Assembly: GCF_008642295.1 (NCBI RefSeq) | Contig: NZ_CP029190.1 | Location: forward strand, 558,001 to 622,000 | Source: Streptomyces venezuelae | Lineage (GTDB): Bacteria > Actinomycetota > Actinomycetes > Streptomycetales > Streptomycetaceae | Length of the DNA: 64,000 bases | Reading direction: 5' to 3' | In this document: piece by piece, positions 22,480 to 31,409 of the stretch | How positions within the stretch are numbered: position 1 is the stretch's first letter | How the letters are laid out: every line of letters begins with the position of its first letter | Notes under the pieces: model-generated | Databases searched by the model: none | Seen by the model: only the letters and a program-made list of their open reading frames with translations | Told to the model about the DNA's origin: nothing | Translations under genes and position numbers: made by a program

Positions 22480-24807
22480 TTGAGATTCAAGAAGCTGGCG
22501 GCGCTGGCGCTGAGCGCCGTGACCACTGCGGTCATGGTGGTGTCGGCTCCGTCGGCCGCCGCCGTCGAGACCACACCATCGCTGGAAGTGGTGTTCAACA
22601 AGCCGACTCCGCGAGGCACGGCCGGCCACGACCGGGCCATCGAAACGCGGCTCCTGGACCTGATCGGCAAGGCCACGTCGACGTCCAGCATCCGGGTGTC
22701 CCTGTACGCGATGGAGGACAAGGACGTCGTCAACGCGCTCATCACCGCCGCCAATGACAGGAAAGTCGATGTGCGGGTCCTCAGCGAGCGCTGCCCCTGG
22801 GGCGTGTTCAGGGCCAAGTGCGACGGCTCCTCGGGGGAGCCGATCCCCCCGGTGACGACCATCGTCCCGGAGGCCGCCCGTCTGGCGCAGGCGCTCGGCA
22901 ACGCCCCGGACGGCAAGCCGCGCGTGGTCCTCTGCAACAAGGGCTGCATGCAGACTGCGGACATCAACCACGACAAGTTCTGGCTGTTCAGCGAGTTGAG
23001 CGACGGCAGGACGAACGTCGCGGTCCAGTCCTCGCACAACCTGGGTGCCACCGCTCCCGGGCTCGCGGACAACATGGTCATCAGCTCCGGCGACGCGCAG
23101 ATCTACCAGGGGTACGAGCACACCTGGAACACCATGCGGGTGAAGGAGCTCGCAGGGGGAGCCGACAGTCTCTGGCCGGAGATCGACACCGCCGGGACCG
23201 GGGACTTCAGCGGCCACGGGGGCACGGTCGCGGCGTGGCGCTACCCGCGGGATCCGGAGGCCGACGGGGTGATCAACGACCCGGTCGCCAGGAGCATCGC
23301 CGCGCTCGACTGCTCCACCGGCCCGGAGGTCCACATCGCGATGGCCTCGTGGGGCGGTCGCACCGAGGTCGACAAGGCCCTCCTCGCCAAGGTCGACGAA
23401 GTCGGCGCCAACGGCAAGCGGTGCACGTTCCGGATCCTGACGGCCGGCACCCCGGCGAAGGCGGTGGCCCTGGAGCCGAACGCGGCGCACCCGGACCGGG
23501 AGGTCCAGCTGTGGACGGTCATGTCGAACCAGCTCAACGGGGCGTCCGGCGGTCTGCACTCCAAGTACGTGCTCCTGTCCTGGGACGACGCCGACGGCGC
23601 CCACCGTGTCGTGCACACCGGCTCCGACAACTTCAGCAACCCGGCCGTCGGCGCCGCCGACGAGTCTTCGCTGCGCATCACCGATGCCGGTGTCTACGAC
23701 GCCTTCAAGGCCAACTGGGAGTGGCTGCGCGCCGAGAACGACCTGACCGCGAACGCGCTGACGGACATCCCGTTCCTGTACGAGTACAGCGAAAAGCAGG
23801 TCACGCCCTTCACGTTCGGGACGACCGAGTTCAAGACGTTCCGCGACCCCAAACACTCCAATTTCCAGAGCCCGGCCGCGCTCTCCCGCAAGAGCGTCAA
23901 GGGCGACTTCAACGGCGACGGCGTGCTCGACATCGTCACCCTCAACGAGGACGGCCTCGACGCCCAGGGCAAGAAGGCGTTCTCCTTCGAGACGTTCCTC
24001 GGCAAGCCCGACGGCCGCTACTTCCCGGGCGTCAAGTCCTGGAAGGCCAACTCAGACTGGGGCTGGTACAGCAACATGCGTCTCACCAGCGGCGACTACA
24101 ACGGCGACGGCCGGGACGACGTCGCCGCGCTGTACACCCGCGCGGGCACGGGCGACGACTGGTCGTTCTACACCTTTCTCGCACAGCCTGACGGCACGTT
24201 CACGGGACCGAAGCGTGCCTTCGACAGCCTGCCCGGCTGGGGCAAGGCGAGCCAGATGAAGATCGTGAGCGGCAAGTTCAACACCGGTGATGAGCGCGAC
24301 GACATCGCCGCCCTGTACACCTACGCCGACGGCGATGTCGGCCTCCACACCTTCACCACGAAGGAGGACGGCACCTTCAACGCCTCCTTCGGCTCCTGGA
24401 GGGCGGAAGCCGGCACCTGGGGCTCGGGGGACCGGATGACGATCGTCAGCGGCAACTTCGACAACAGCGGCGGCGAGGACATCGCCGCCCTGTACGACTA
24501 CGCGAACGGGGCGGTCGGCCTGCACACCTTCCTCTCACAGGCCAACGGCGGGTTCAATTGGCCCGTGGGCTCGTGGTACGACACCGCCTGGGGCTCCGCC
24601 CAGAACATGCAGCTGACCACCGGTGACTTCGACGGTGACGGGCTCGACGACATCGCCTCGCTGTACAAGTACGCGTTCACGCCCCCGGCAGCGCCCACGA
24701 TGGCCGTGCACATCTTCCGCAACCAGGCGAGCGGCAAGTTCAACACGCCGTACCGCGGCTGGTACGGCGAATACTCCGCCGCTTCGGTCACCGTCCCGAC
24801 GTCCTGA
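22480..24807 (+). CDS. Secreted phospholipase-D-like protein with C-terminal FG-GAP (VCBS) repeats
   Basis: 775 residues. A signal peptide lies at about 1-28 (basic start, hydrophobic core, cleavage near SAAA). Two PLD-like halves follow: the first holds HDKFWLFS (His near 164), the second LHSKYVLLS (near 360) and GSDNF. These are the HxK parts of HKD motifs. From about 470 onward come five to six Asp-rich repeats of the GDxNGDGxDD type with ALYxYA and TF segments, typical of FG-GAP/VCBS blades in surface proteins. Likely a secreted phosphodiesterase or nuclease bound to a repeat scaffold. The TTG start follows GGGGGGA; the upstream open frame lacks a signal peptide. Closest relatives act on phospholipids or nucleic acid; the substrate cannot be read from sequence. 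Confidence 0.85.
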   Translation: MRFKKLAALALSAVTTAVMVVSAPSAAAVETTPSLEVVFNKPTPRGTAGHDRAIETRLLDLIGKATSTSSIRVSLYAMEDKDVVNALITAANDRKVDVRVLSERCPWGVFRAKCDGSSGEPIPPVTTIVPEAARLAQALGNAPDGKPRVVLCNKGCMQTADINHDKFWLFSELSDGRTNVAVQSSHNLGATAPGLADNMVISSGDAQIYQGYEHTWNTMRVKELAGGADSLWPEIDTAGTGDFSGHGGTVAAWRYPRDPEADGVINDPVARSIAALDCSTGPEVHIAMASWGGRTEVDKALLAKVDEVGANGKRCTFRILTAGTPAKAVALEPNAAHPDREVQLWTVMSNQLNGASGGLHSKYVLLSWDDADGAHRVVHTGSDNFSNPAVGAADESSLRITDAGVYDAFKANWEWLRAENDLTANALTDIPFLYEYSEKQVTPFTFGTTEFKTFRDPKHSNFQSPAALSRKSVKGDFNGDGVLDIVTLNEDGLDAQGKKAFSFETFLGKPDGRYFPGVKSWKANSDWGWYSNMRLTSGDYNGDGRDDVAALYTRAGTGDDWSFYTFLAQPDGTFTGPKRAFDSLPGWGKASQMKIVSGKFNTGDERDDIAALYTYADGDVGLHTFTTKEDGTFNASFGSWRAEAGTWGSGDRMTIVSGNFDNSGGEDIAALYDYANGAVGLHTFLSQANGGFNWPVGSWYDTAWGSAQNMQLTTGDFDGDGLDDIASLYKYAFTPPAAPTMAVHIFRNQASGKFNTPYRGWYGEYSAASVTVPTS

Positions 24808-24812
24808 TGTGT

Positions 24813-24842
24813 GGGTGCCCCGGCCATGAGGCCGGGGCACCC
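24813..24842. terminator. Hairpin terminator between PLD-like and ABC permease genes
   Basis: Perfect 13-bp stem (24813-24825 with 24830-24842) and ATGA loop, 5 bp after the PLD-like stop codon. It lies between convergent genes. Confidence 0.85.
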
Positions 24843-24957
24843 GGGACCGCCGCGGTTCCGGACGCGGTTTCGTAGGTGGGCGGCGGAGGGGACGTTCGAG
24901 GGAATCCGCAGTCCGCACGCTTCCTGATGAACAGTCAGAAAAACCATCGGAGACTGT

Positions 24958-25848
24958 TCAGACGTCCCTGCGCCGCACCACGAGGACCGCGACGGCCACC
25001 GCCACGGTGGCCCAGGCGCCGTACACCATCCACGCCTCGGTCACCGTCAGCGGATACTTGCCGAAGCTGCCGGCGCGCTCCGGGTTGGTCACCAGCCGCC
25101 GCCAGGCGCTGAGCGGCATGGCGTTGCCCATCTCCTTGACCCAGCGGTAGCGGTCGCCTTGCAGGAGCGCCGGGAGCAGGAGCAGCAGGGCGATGGCGGC
25201 GACGATGGAGCCCGCGGCATGCCTGAAGGTGGCACCCACCGCCATGCCGATCAGCGCGCTCAGCGGCGCCAGCAGGGCTGCCGCTGCGACGGCACGCAGG
25301 GCACCCGGGTCGCCCAGTGACAGGCCGCCGTGGTCGCGCAGCAGCATTTGGGTGAGGCCGAAGGAGGCGCCGGAGACGAGCGCCCCGAGGGCCAGCATGA
25401 CCGCAGAGATCACGGTCACCTTGGCGGCGACCACCGCCCTCCGGTCGGGGACGGCGGCGAAGGTCGTACGGATCAGCCCGCTGGTGTACTCACCGAAGAC
25501 GGCTATGGCCCCCACGGCCGCAGTGATGATCAAGAGGAGCTGCCAGGCGGGATCGACGAAGGCGGTGTGCATCGGGTCGAAACGGAACTCGGGAAGATCC
25601 GGAATGCCCGGCTCCGCCGGTAGTTGCCCCGGCAGGCCCGCCAGCCGGTCCGCGTTGGACGCGGCGGAGTTCACATTGATCCCGATCACGGCCAGCGCGC
25701 CGACGCCGAGCACCCAGGAGGTGGAGCGCAGCGACCAGAGCTTGATCCACTCGGCAACGAGGAGGTGCCGGAACCGGGCGGGCGCCCCGGCCGGGGGGCG
25801 GTCGGCCCGGGCGGTGGCCCGGCCGACCCGGTCCAGTACAGGGGTCAT
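24958..25848 (-). CDS. ABC-2 type transporter permease
   Basis: 296 residues with about six membrane segments. After a Pro/Arg-rich cytoplasmic start comes the HLLVAEWIKLWSLRSTSW motif typical of actinobacterial ABC-2 permeases, then a large extracytoplasmic loop (about 60-100) and the conserved FGEYTSGLIRTTFAAVPDR block. The start codon overlaps the stop of the ATPase gene by 4 nt (ATGA), so translation is coupled and the two proteins form one exporter. The substrate is unknown; similar modules next to LuxR-type two-component systems often give resistance to membrane-active antibiotics. Confidence 0.9.
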   Translation of the reverse strand: MTPVLDRVGRATARADRPPAGAPARFRHLLVAEWIKLWSLRSTSWVLGVGALAVIGINVNSAASNADRLAGLPGQLPAEPGIPDLPEFRFDPMHTAFVDPAWQLLLIITAAVGAIAVFGEYTSGLIRTTFAAVPDRRAVVAAKVTVISAVMLALGALVSGASFGLTQMLLRDHGGLSLGDPGALRAVAAAALLAPLSALIGMAVGATFRHAAGSIVAAIALLLLLPALLQGDRYRWVKEMGNAMPLSAWRRLVTNPERAGSFGKYPLTVTEAWMVYGAWATVAVAVAVLVVRRRDV

Positions 25849-26813
25849 CGGTCGGCTCCTGACGCGTATTGGACGCTCTCTGCGGTGAATTCCATGAAGG
25901 CCTCCTCCAGGGAGGCCGAGTGCGGGCGGAGTTCGTACAGCCGCACTCCGTTCGCAAAGGCGAGTTCGCCGATGCGGTCCGCGGGCAGACCGGTCACCGT
26001 GTACGAGCCGTCGGGCTCGGCCCGCACCGCAACCGCTTCCGCCTGCGCGCCCGTACCCGCGTCCGTACCCGCGCCCACACCCATGCGCTTGCCCGCGTCC
26101 GTCAGCAGGCCGGGAAGGACGTCCCCGTCGGGTGTACGGACGCTCACCCGCAGCGGTGCGCTGCGCGCCGCGAACTCGCGCAGACTCTGCGCCGCGATCA
26201 GCCTGCCGCGGCCTATGACGATCAGTTCCTCGGCCGTCTGCTCCATCTCCCGCATCAGATGGCTGGAGACGAGGACGGTGCGGCCCTCGTCCGCCAGTTG
26301 TCCGAGCAGGCCGTGCAGCCAGCGCACGCCCTCCGGGTCGAGGCCGTTGAGCGGTTCGTCGAAGATCAGTACGGGTGGATCGCCGAGCAGGGCGGCGGCG
26401 ATGCCGAGCCGCTGCTTCATGCCCAGGGAGAACCCGGCGATCCTGCGGCCGGCCGCATCGGACAGGCCCACCTCCGCCAGCACTTCGGCGACCCGCCGGC
26501 GCGGCAGCCCGTTACCGGCGGCCAGTGCGGTCAGATGGGCGCGGGCAGTGCGGCCACCGTGTACGTCGTGGGCATCGAGCAGGGCTCCGACGTGTCGGAG
26601 GCCGCGCGGGCGGGCGCCGAACGGCTGCCCGTCGACGGTGACGGTGCCGCCGGTGGGCCGGTTCAGCCCCAGCACCATCCGCAGCGTGGTGGACTTCCCG
26701 GCGCCGTTCGGCCCCAGGAACCCGGTGACCACGCCCGGGCGGACGGTGAAGGACAGGCGGTCCACGGCGGTGGTCTCGCCGTAGCGCTTGGTGAGTTCGG
26801 TTGCTTCGATCAC
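25845..26813 (-). CDS. ABC transporter ATP-binding protein
   Basis: 322 residues. Walker A is GPNGAGKST (near 38-46), the signature is FSLGMKQRLGIA, Walker B LIFDEPLNGLD, and the H-loop SSHLM. The C-terminal ~90 residues are the accessory domain seen in drug-exporter ATPases. I chose GTG at 26813 (protein begins MIEATELTKRYG, as relatives do), with GGGAG 11 nt upstream; GTG at 26822 is the alternative. It drives the permease encoded directly downstream. The pair is divergent from the sensor kinase/regulator operon, with a 12-bp palindrome between them, suggesting control by that system. Confidence 0.92.
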   Translation of the reverse strand: MIEATELTKRYGETTAVDRLSFTVRPGVVTGFLGPNGAGKSTTLRMVLGLNRPTGGTVTVDGQPFGARPRGLRHVGALLDAHDVHGGRTARAHLTALAAGNGLPRRRVAEVLAEVGLSDAAGRRIAGFSLGMKQRLGIAAALLGDPPVLIFDEPLNGLDPEGVRWLHGLLGQLADEGRTVLVSSHLMREMEQTAEELIVIGRGRLIAAQSLREFAARSAPLRVSVRTPDGDVLPGLLTDAGKRMGVGAGTDAGTGAQAEAVAVRAEPDGSYTVTGLPADRIGELAFANGVRLYELRPHSASLEEAFMEFTAESVQYASGADR

Positions 26814-26882
26814 GGTGTCCACGCTCCCGGACCGGCCACCCCTCGCACATCGGACCACGGACCCCCTCCCCGGAGCTCCGGG

Positions 26883-26912
26883 TTGGCCCACGGGAGTACG
26901 CCCGTGGGCCAA
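26883..26912. promoter_or_regulatory. Operator-like perfect palindrome between ABC exporter and two-component system
   Basis: Arms TTGGCCCACGGG (26883-26894) and CCCGTGGGCCAA (26901-26912) are perfect complements with 6-bp spacer AGTACG. It lies between divergent starts (26813 and 26948) and abuts the expected -35 region of the kinase promoter, so binding there could control both operons. A binding site for the neighbouring LuxR-type regulator is inferred. Confidence 0.6.
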
Positions 26913-26935
26913 TGCCGGGGAGCGGTCGGGCTGCC

Positions 26936-26941
26936 TATGAT
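26936..26941 (+). promoter_or_regulatory. -10 element of a leaderless promoter for the kinase gene
   Basis: TATGAT ends six bases before the ATG at 26948, so the transcript would begin at or next to the start codon. No Shine-Dalgarno sequence precedes this ATG, which fits leaderless translation. Confidence 0.6.
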
Positions 26942-26947
26942 CGGCCC

Positions 26948-28246
26948 ATGAAAGCCCCGCAGGAGACTCAGCGGTCGTTCCTCGACCTGACCCTGGCCGG
27001 GTGCTCGGGCATCGCCTACGTCGTCCTGCTGTACGTCGTCGTGCTGAACACGGGCAGCGAACTGACCGGCATGCGCCTGCTCCTGGCCTTCCCGCTCGCC
27101 GTCCTGTTGCTGCCCCTGATGCGGCGTCAGCCGCTGCCCGCCCTGGTACTGCTGGTCGCCGCCTCCTTCGCGGCAACCGTCGTCGTCAACTCCATGATGG
27201 CGGCGGGGCCGCCCAGGCCGGCCATACCGGGCGGCATTCCGCCGTCCGCGGAGACGCAGGCCTGGCAGATCGCATCTCTCCAGGCCGTGCTCACCGATCT
27301 GACCATCGGATGGATCGCCGCCACCCGGCCACCACAGCGGCGGACGGCGACCGTCGCCGCCGCCCTGGTGGCACTCGGCGTACAGATCGCAGGCGCCTCC
27401 TACTACCGCGAGGGCTCCTCGTCCTTCCTCGCCGCCTCGGCCTTCCTGGCCCTGATGATGGTCACCGCCTGGACGGTCGGCCACTCCGTGCGCGAACGCC
27501 GCGAGCACACGGCCGCGCTCCAGGCCCGGGCCGCGGAGCAGGCCGTCACCGCGGAGCGGCTGCGAATCGCCCGGGAGCTGCACGACATGGTGGCGCACAG
27601 CATCGGTGTCATCGCCATCCAGGCCGGCGTGGCCAGGCGCGTCATCGACACCCAGCCGTCGGAGGCCCGCAACTCCCTCGCCGCCATCGAGGACACCAGC
27701 CGGGACACCCTGGCCGGCCTGCGCCGGATGCTCGGCGCGCTGCGCCAGACGGACCGCGGGGAGGACGCACCGCTCGGCCCCGTGCCGGTGCTCGCAGATC
27801 TGGACGGGCTGGTGGCGCGGACCCGGGACGCGGGGGTGCGGGCGGAGCTCGAGTGGCGGGGTGAGCGGCGGCGGCTGCCGACGGAGACAGAACTGTCGGC
27901 GTACCGGATCATCCAGGAGGCGCTGACCAATGTGGTCCGCCACTCGGGCGCCCACACCTGCCGGGTGACCGTCGAGTGCGCGGAGGACGGCCTGTCCATC
28001 GAGATCACCGACGAGGGCAACGGCCCGTCCGCCCAGCACGCCCGATCCGCCCGGTCCGGTCTGCCCGGAGCGGCCGGGTACGGACTGACGGGCATGCGGG
28101 AGCGTGCGGCGCTGCTGGACGGGGAGTTCACCGCGGGGCCGCGGCCCGAGGGCGGGTTCCGCGTGGCTGCGCGGCTCCCCGTGCCCGCGGCGACCACCAC
28201 GGCCACCACGGCCACCACGGCCACGACGACGGCGGTGGTCGGATGA
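26948..28246 (+). CDS. NarL-type sensor histidine kinase
   Basis: 432 residues. Membrane segments occupy about 15-185 (four to six), then the HisKA_3 box RIARELHDMVAHSIGVIAIQAG with phospho-accepting His near 212, and a HATPase domain containing EALTNVVRHSGAH (N box) and GYGLTGMRERA (G box). It senses an unknown signal through its membrane part and phosphorylates the regulator encoded next. The C-terminus has a Thr/Ala tail from a 9-bp DNA repeat. The ATG at 26948 is supported by a leaderless promoter; an in-frame ATG upstream at about 26912 would lie inside the palindrome. The stop codon overlaps the regulator's start. Confidence 0.9.
   Translation: MKAPQETQRSFLDLTLAGCSGIAYVVLLYVVVLNTGSELTGMRLLLAFPLAVLLLPLMRRQPLPALVLLVAASFAATVVVNSMMAAGPPRPAIPGGIPPSAETQAWQIASLQAVLTDLTIGWIAATRPPQRRTATVAAALVALGVQIAGASYYREGSSSFLAASAFLALMMVTAWTVGHSVRERREHTAALQARAAEQAVTAERLRIARELHDMVAHSIGVIAIQAGVARRVIDTQPSEARNSLAAIEDTSRDTLAGLRRMLGALRQTDRGEDAPLGPVPVLADLDGLVARTRDAGVRAELEWRGERRRLPTETELSAYRIIQEALTNVVRHSGAHTCRVTVECAEDGLSIEITDEGNGPSAQHARSARSGLPGAAGYGLTGMRERAALLDGEFTAGPRPEGGFRVAARLPVPAATTTATTATTATTTAVVG
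28191..28230 (+). repeat. Short tandem repeat at the kinase C-terminus
   Basis: Three to four copies of the 9-bp unit ACCACGGCC, encoding a Thr/Ala-rich tail just before the stop codon. Copy number is likely to vary among strains. Confidence 0.7.
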
Positions 28247-28941
28247 TCCGGGTGCTGCTCACCGATGACCAGCCGCTGGTCCGGCACGGGCTGCGGGTGC
28301 TGATCGCCGACCGGCCCGGGCTGGAGGTGGTGGGCGAGGCGGCGAACGGCGAAGAGGCGGTGCGGCTCACTGCCGGGCTGGCCCCGGATGTGGTGATGAT
28401 GGACATCCGGATGCCCGGCATGGACGGCATCGAGGCCACCCGGCGGATCACCGCCGCCTCCGGACCCGGACCCGGCTCCGGACCCGGCACACCGCAGCCG
28501 AAGGTCCTCATCCTCACCACGTTCGACGACGACGAGTACGTCTACGGCGCGCTCCGCGCCGGGGCGAGCGGTTTCCTCGTCAAGGACATGGACATGGACC
28601 AGATCCTCGGCGCGATCGAGGTCGTCGCCGCGGGCGAGGCCCTGCTCGCACCGCGTGTGACCCGGCGCCTGATCGCGGAGTTCGCGGCCCGCCCCGCCGC
28701 CGGCCCACCACCCCGGCGAGCACTGGCGGGGATCACCACCCGCGAGCGGGAGGTGCTCACCCTGGTCGGCCAAGGATTGTCCAACACGGAGATCGCCGCG
28801 CAGTTGTACATCACCATGGCCACGGCGAAGGCCCATGTGGGCAGGCTGCTGACCAAGCTGGACGCCCGGGACCGGGTGCAGCTGGTGATCAAGGCGTATG
28901 AGCTGGGGCTGGTGACGCCGACGACCGGGCCCGTCGGATGA
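28243..28941 (+). CDS. LuxR/NarL-family response regulator
   Basis: 232 residues. A receiver domain comes first (acidic pair D8-D9, phospho-acceptor D54 in MMDIRMPG, later Thr in LTTFDDD and Lys in FLVKDM), with an unusual Gly/Pro-rich insertion at about 76-88. A LuxR-type helix-turn-helix follows (ITTREREVLTLVGQGLSNTEIAAQLYITMATAKAHV). Its ATG overlaps the kinase stop (ATGA), so the two are co-translated. It likely controls the divergent ABC exporter and its own operon through the palindrome at 26883-26912, which is an inference from position. Confidence 0.95.
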   Translation: MIRVLLTDDQPLVRHGLRVLIADRPGLEVVGEAANGEEAVRLTAGLAPDVVMMDIRMPGMDGIEATRRITAASGPGPGSGPGTPQPKVLILTTFDDDEYVYGALRAGASGFLVKDMDMDQILGAIEVVAAGEALLAPRVTRRLIAEFAARPAAGPPPRRALAGITTREREVLTLVGQGLSNTEIAAQLYITMATAKAHVGRLLTKLDARDRVQLVIKAYELGLVTPTTGPVG

Positions 28942-28968
28942 CGGACCCGGCCTGGGAGGTGCGGTGGG

Positions 28969-29862
28969 TCAGATGCGGTCGGCCGCGATCAGGACGTACT
29001 GGAAGGAGCCGTCCTTGTAGGAGTTGATGAACGCCTCTTCGATACCGGTGACCAGGGAGGACGTGGCCCGCAGCTCCCAGTAGGGCAGGGTTGCGGGGGT
29101 GAGGTCGATGACGGCCTGCGGGACGAGGCGGTTGTCGGCCATGGCGCGCAGGTACTCGCGGCGGGAGTGGATGTTGCACTCGAAGTGGGCGTTGATCTGG
29201 GAGACCCACTTCGAGGGCTGTCCGTACCGGGGGTTCCAGCAGCCCGTGATGGTCACGTAGCGACCGCCGACGGCGAGGATGCGGGAGTGCTCGGCGAAGA
29301 GGTCGTGCAGATCGACGTACATGCTCGACTCGTTGTTCCACGAGGCCGCGGCCTGCCCGGTCTCGAAGGGCGTGCCGAGCATATTGCACACGCGGGCGTG
29401 GACGTGGTCCTCGATCCCGAGTTCGCGGGCGCGCTGGTTGGCGAAGTCTGCCTGCTTCGCCGACAGGGTGACGCCCTCGACCTTGCATCCGAAGCGCTGG
29501 TGGGCCATGACCATCGAGCCGCCACGGCCACAGCCTGCGTCCACGAGCGTGTCCTCGCGCCCGATGGGGCCGAGGTGGTCCAAGAGCACTTCGGCCTGCG
29601 CCGACTCCAGGCGGTGGAGTTCGGCGATCAGCTTCTTCTCGTATGCGCTGTCCTCGGCGTCGCCGAGGGCGGCGTGGTCGACGTCGCCGATGCCGTAGTG
29701 GTGGTGGTAAAGGCCGTCGACATCGCCCAGCCGCAGGTTCACGGGCCGGGCCTCGTTGTTCCAGTACCGGGCGATGTCGCCCTGGTAGGGCGTCGCCGGG
29801 GCGGGGATGAACGCGGAGGGGCGGGCGGTGGGGGTGAGCTCAGTGGTCACGGATAAGTCCAT
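28969..29862 (-). CDS. Geranyl diphosphate 2-C-methyltransferase (2-methylisoborneol pathway)
   Basis: 297 residues. SAM-binding motif DAGCGRGGS lies near 107-115, with the family-typical segments ARYWNNEARPVNLRLGDVDG, HHHYGIG, SWNNESSMYVDLHDLF and NPRYGQPSKWVSQI. It matches the enzyme that methylates C2 of geranyl diphosphate to give the 2-methyl-GPP cyclised by the enzyme encoded just upstream. It is the last gene of the encapsulin-cyclase-methyltransferase operon, starting 21 bp after the cyclase stop. The start is uncertain: ATG at 29862 or GTG at 29850, the latter giving a beginning (MTTE...) like the S. coelicolor homologue as I recall it. Neither has a strong ribosome site. Confidence 0.95.
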   Translation of the reverse strand: MDLSVTTELTPTARPSAFIPAPATPYQGDIARYWNNEARPVNLRLGDVDGLYHHHYGIGDVDHAALGDAEDSAYEKKLIAELHRLESAQAEVLLDHLGPIGREDTLVDAGCGRGGSMVMAHQRFGCKVEGVTLSAKQADFANQRARELGIEDHVHARVCNMLGTPFETGQAAASWNNESSMYVDLHDLFAEHSRILAVGGRYVTITGCWNPRYGQPSKWVSQINAHFECNIHSRREYLRAMADNRLVPQAVIDLTPATLPYWELRATSSLVTGIEEAFINSYKDGSFQYVLIAADRI

Positions 29863-29883
29863 TTCTCATTACCGGAATTCGGG

Positions 29884-31350
29884 TTACCAGAAGTCGGGCA
29901 GGCTGTAGCGATAGGTGTTGCTCATGTGCCAGTAGTGGTTGCCGTCGACCCAGACGGCCACGCCCCGCAGGAAGCGCAGGACCCTCGGGTCGGGACAGGA
30001 GACGGCCAGTTCGGCGGAGGCCGCCTCGAACTCGTGCATGAGGTCGTTGTGGATCTCGACCGCCTTCAGGTAGGCGTCCTTGTCGGAAAGCCCTTCCCGT
30101 TCGGCGATGACCACCGGCAGGTTCAGGTGCTTGCCGCGGGCCTCGAGTTCCTTGGTGTACGAGTAGAGGTCGTTCATGACGGTGGTGGCGTTGCCCGCGA
30201 GGGCGATCACCCGCTGCATGGCCGGCTGGGCGTGCAGGTCCGTCGGCAGTTCGTAGCCGCCGATGGTGTCGGTGATGGTGGGGCAGGGGCGGAAGTTGTT
30301 GAACTGCCGCATCGCCAGGTACTCGTTCACCTCCGGGACGTACGAGGTCTCGGCCCAGGCGGCTTCGGCGAGGTACCCCATGTGCAGCCGGGCCATGTCG
30401 TGCCGGAACCGGTCGGCCTGGGACGGGGTGGCCGCCCGGACGAAGTACTCCATGGCCGAGCGGTAGGAGCGCCGCGGGGCATCGGAGAGAAGCGATTCCT
30501 CCCAGGCCGGCACGTACTCCTTGGTGGTGTGGACCGGGTCGAGGGCGGTATGCGCCAGCAGAAGCCTTCCGCCGAGGCCGACGGGCGAGCCGCCGTGGTC
30601 CTCGCAGTAGATGTCGTCGACCACGTTCTCGGCGACCATCAGCCGTGTGGCGATCATCAGGTGGTCGATGGTCGGCGCGTCCGGATGGCAGGCGACCATG
30701 TAGCGGCCCACGGAGAAGCCGTCGAACTGGTCCTCCCATTCCGGGGGGTACGCCTGGACCTCGTCCACCGCCCACCGCTTGATCCGGCGGCTGACCTCCG
30801 CCACCCGGGCGGGGTCGGGCTCGGGAACGGGGTGGTGGTAGAGGCCGGGAATCGGCCGTCCCTCCGCTGCCGCCGTGGCCGGAGCGGGCGGCTGCTCGCG
30901 CGGGGCGAAGTGCAGTCCGCTCGTCCCCAGGCCGCTGGGGCCGCGCCGGAGCCTTTCCACGAAAGCCTTGGCCTTGGCGTCCGGCGCGGTGGCGGCGGCT
31001 ACTGCGGCAGCAGGGGCGGTGGCTGTGGCGGTGGCGCGGACGAAGGGCCGGGCGGGCCCGGTAGGCAGCGGCGGCCGGCCTGCGGCAGCACCCGCAACCT
31101 CGACCGGTGCGACCTCGACCGGTGCCGCCGCGACCGATACGGCCTCGACCGGTGCGGTTTCGACGGCTGCGACCCCGGTCGGTGCGGTCTCGGAGGCTGC
31201 GAGCTCGGAGGCTGCAACCCCGGCGACCTCGAGCTCGGCGGCTTCGAGTTCGGCGGCCTGGGCAGCGGCATTGGCAAGCACATAGGCCCCGAAATGGGCC
31301 GCAGCGCCGGGCAGGCTCGACTGCAGAGGGGAAAGCCCGGGATCGGGCAT
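29884..31350 (-). CDS. 2-Methylisoborneol synthase (class I terpene cyclase, encapsulin cargo)
   Basis: 488 residues. The first ~165 residues are low complexity (Ala, Val, Pro, Thr, Glu), then a class I terpene synthase domain begins near GLYHHPVPEPDPARV. The metal-binding motifs are visible: Asp-rich VDDIYCED near 242 and the NSE-type NDLYSYTKE near 360, plus the RY near the C-terminus. It cyclises 2-methyl-GPP to the earthy odorant 2-methylisoborneol. In Streptomyces this enzyme is known to be packaged into a family 2B encapsulin, with the disordered N-terminus used for loading. The start ATG follows AAGGAG by 6 nt. It is flanked by the shell gene upstream (59 bp) and the methyltransferase downstream (21 bp). 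Confidence 0.95.
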   Translation of the reverse strand: MPDPGLSPLQSSLPGAAAHFGAYVLANAAAQAAELEAAELEVAGVAASELAASETAPTGVAAVETAPVEAVSVAAAPVEVAPVEVAGAAAGRPPLPTGPARPFVRATATATAPAAAVAAATAPDAKAKAFVERLRRGPSGLGTSGLHFAPREQPPAPATAAAEGRPIPGLYHHPVPEPDPARVAEVSRRIKRWAVDEVQAYPPEWEDQFDGFSVGRYMVACHPDAPTIDHLMIATRLMVAENVVDDIYCEDHGGSPVGLGGRLLLAHTALDPVHTTKEYVPAWEESLLSDAPRRSYRSAMEYFVRAATPSQADRFRHDMARLHMGYLAEAAWAETSYVPEVNEYLAMRQFNNFRPCPTITDTIGGYELPTDLHAQPAMQRVIALAGNATTVMNDLYSYTKELEARGKHLNLPVVIAEREGLSDKDAYLKAVEIHNDLMHEFEAASAELAVSCPDPRVLRFLRGVAVWVDGNHYWHMSNTYRYSLPDFW

Positions 31351-31409
31351 CCGTAACTCCTTGGTGAGGTGGGTGGGCTGTCCCGGATCCCGGGCAGGGG
31401 CAGGGCCCG

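Noticed and set aside
26814..27176. Upstream extension of the ABC ATPase frame
   Set aside because: The extension crosses the divergent kinase gene and the palindrome, and lacks ATPase sequence before MIEATELTKRYG.
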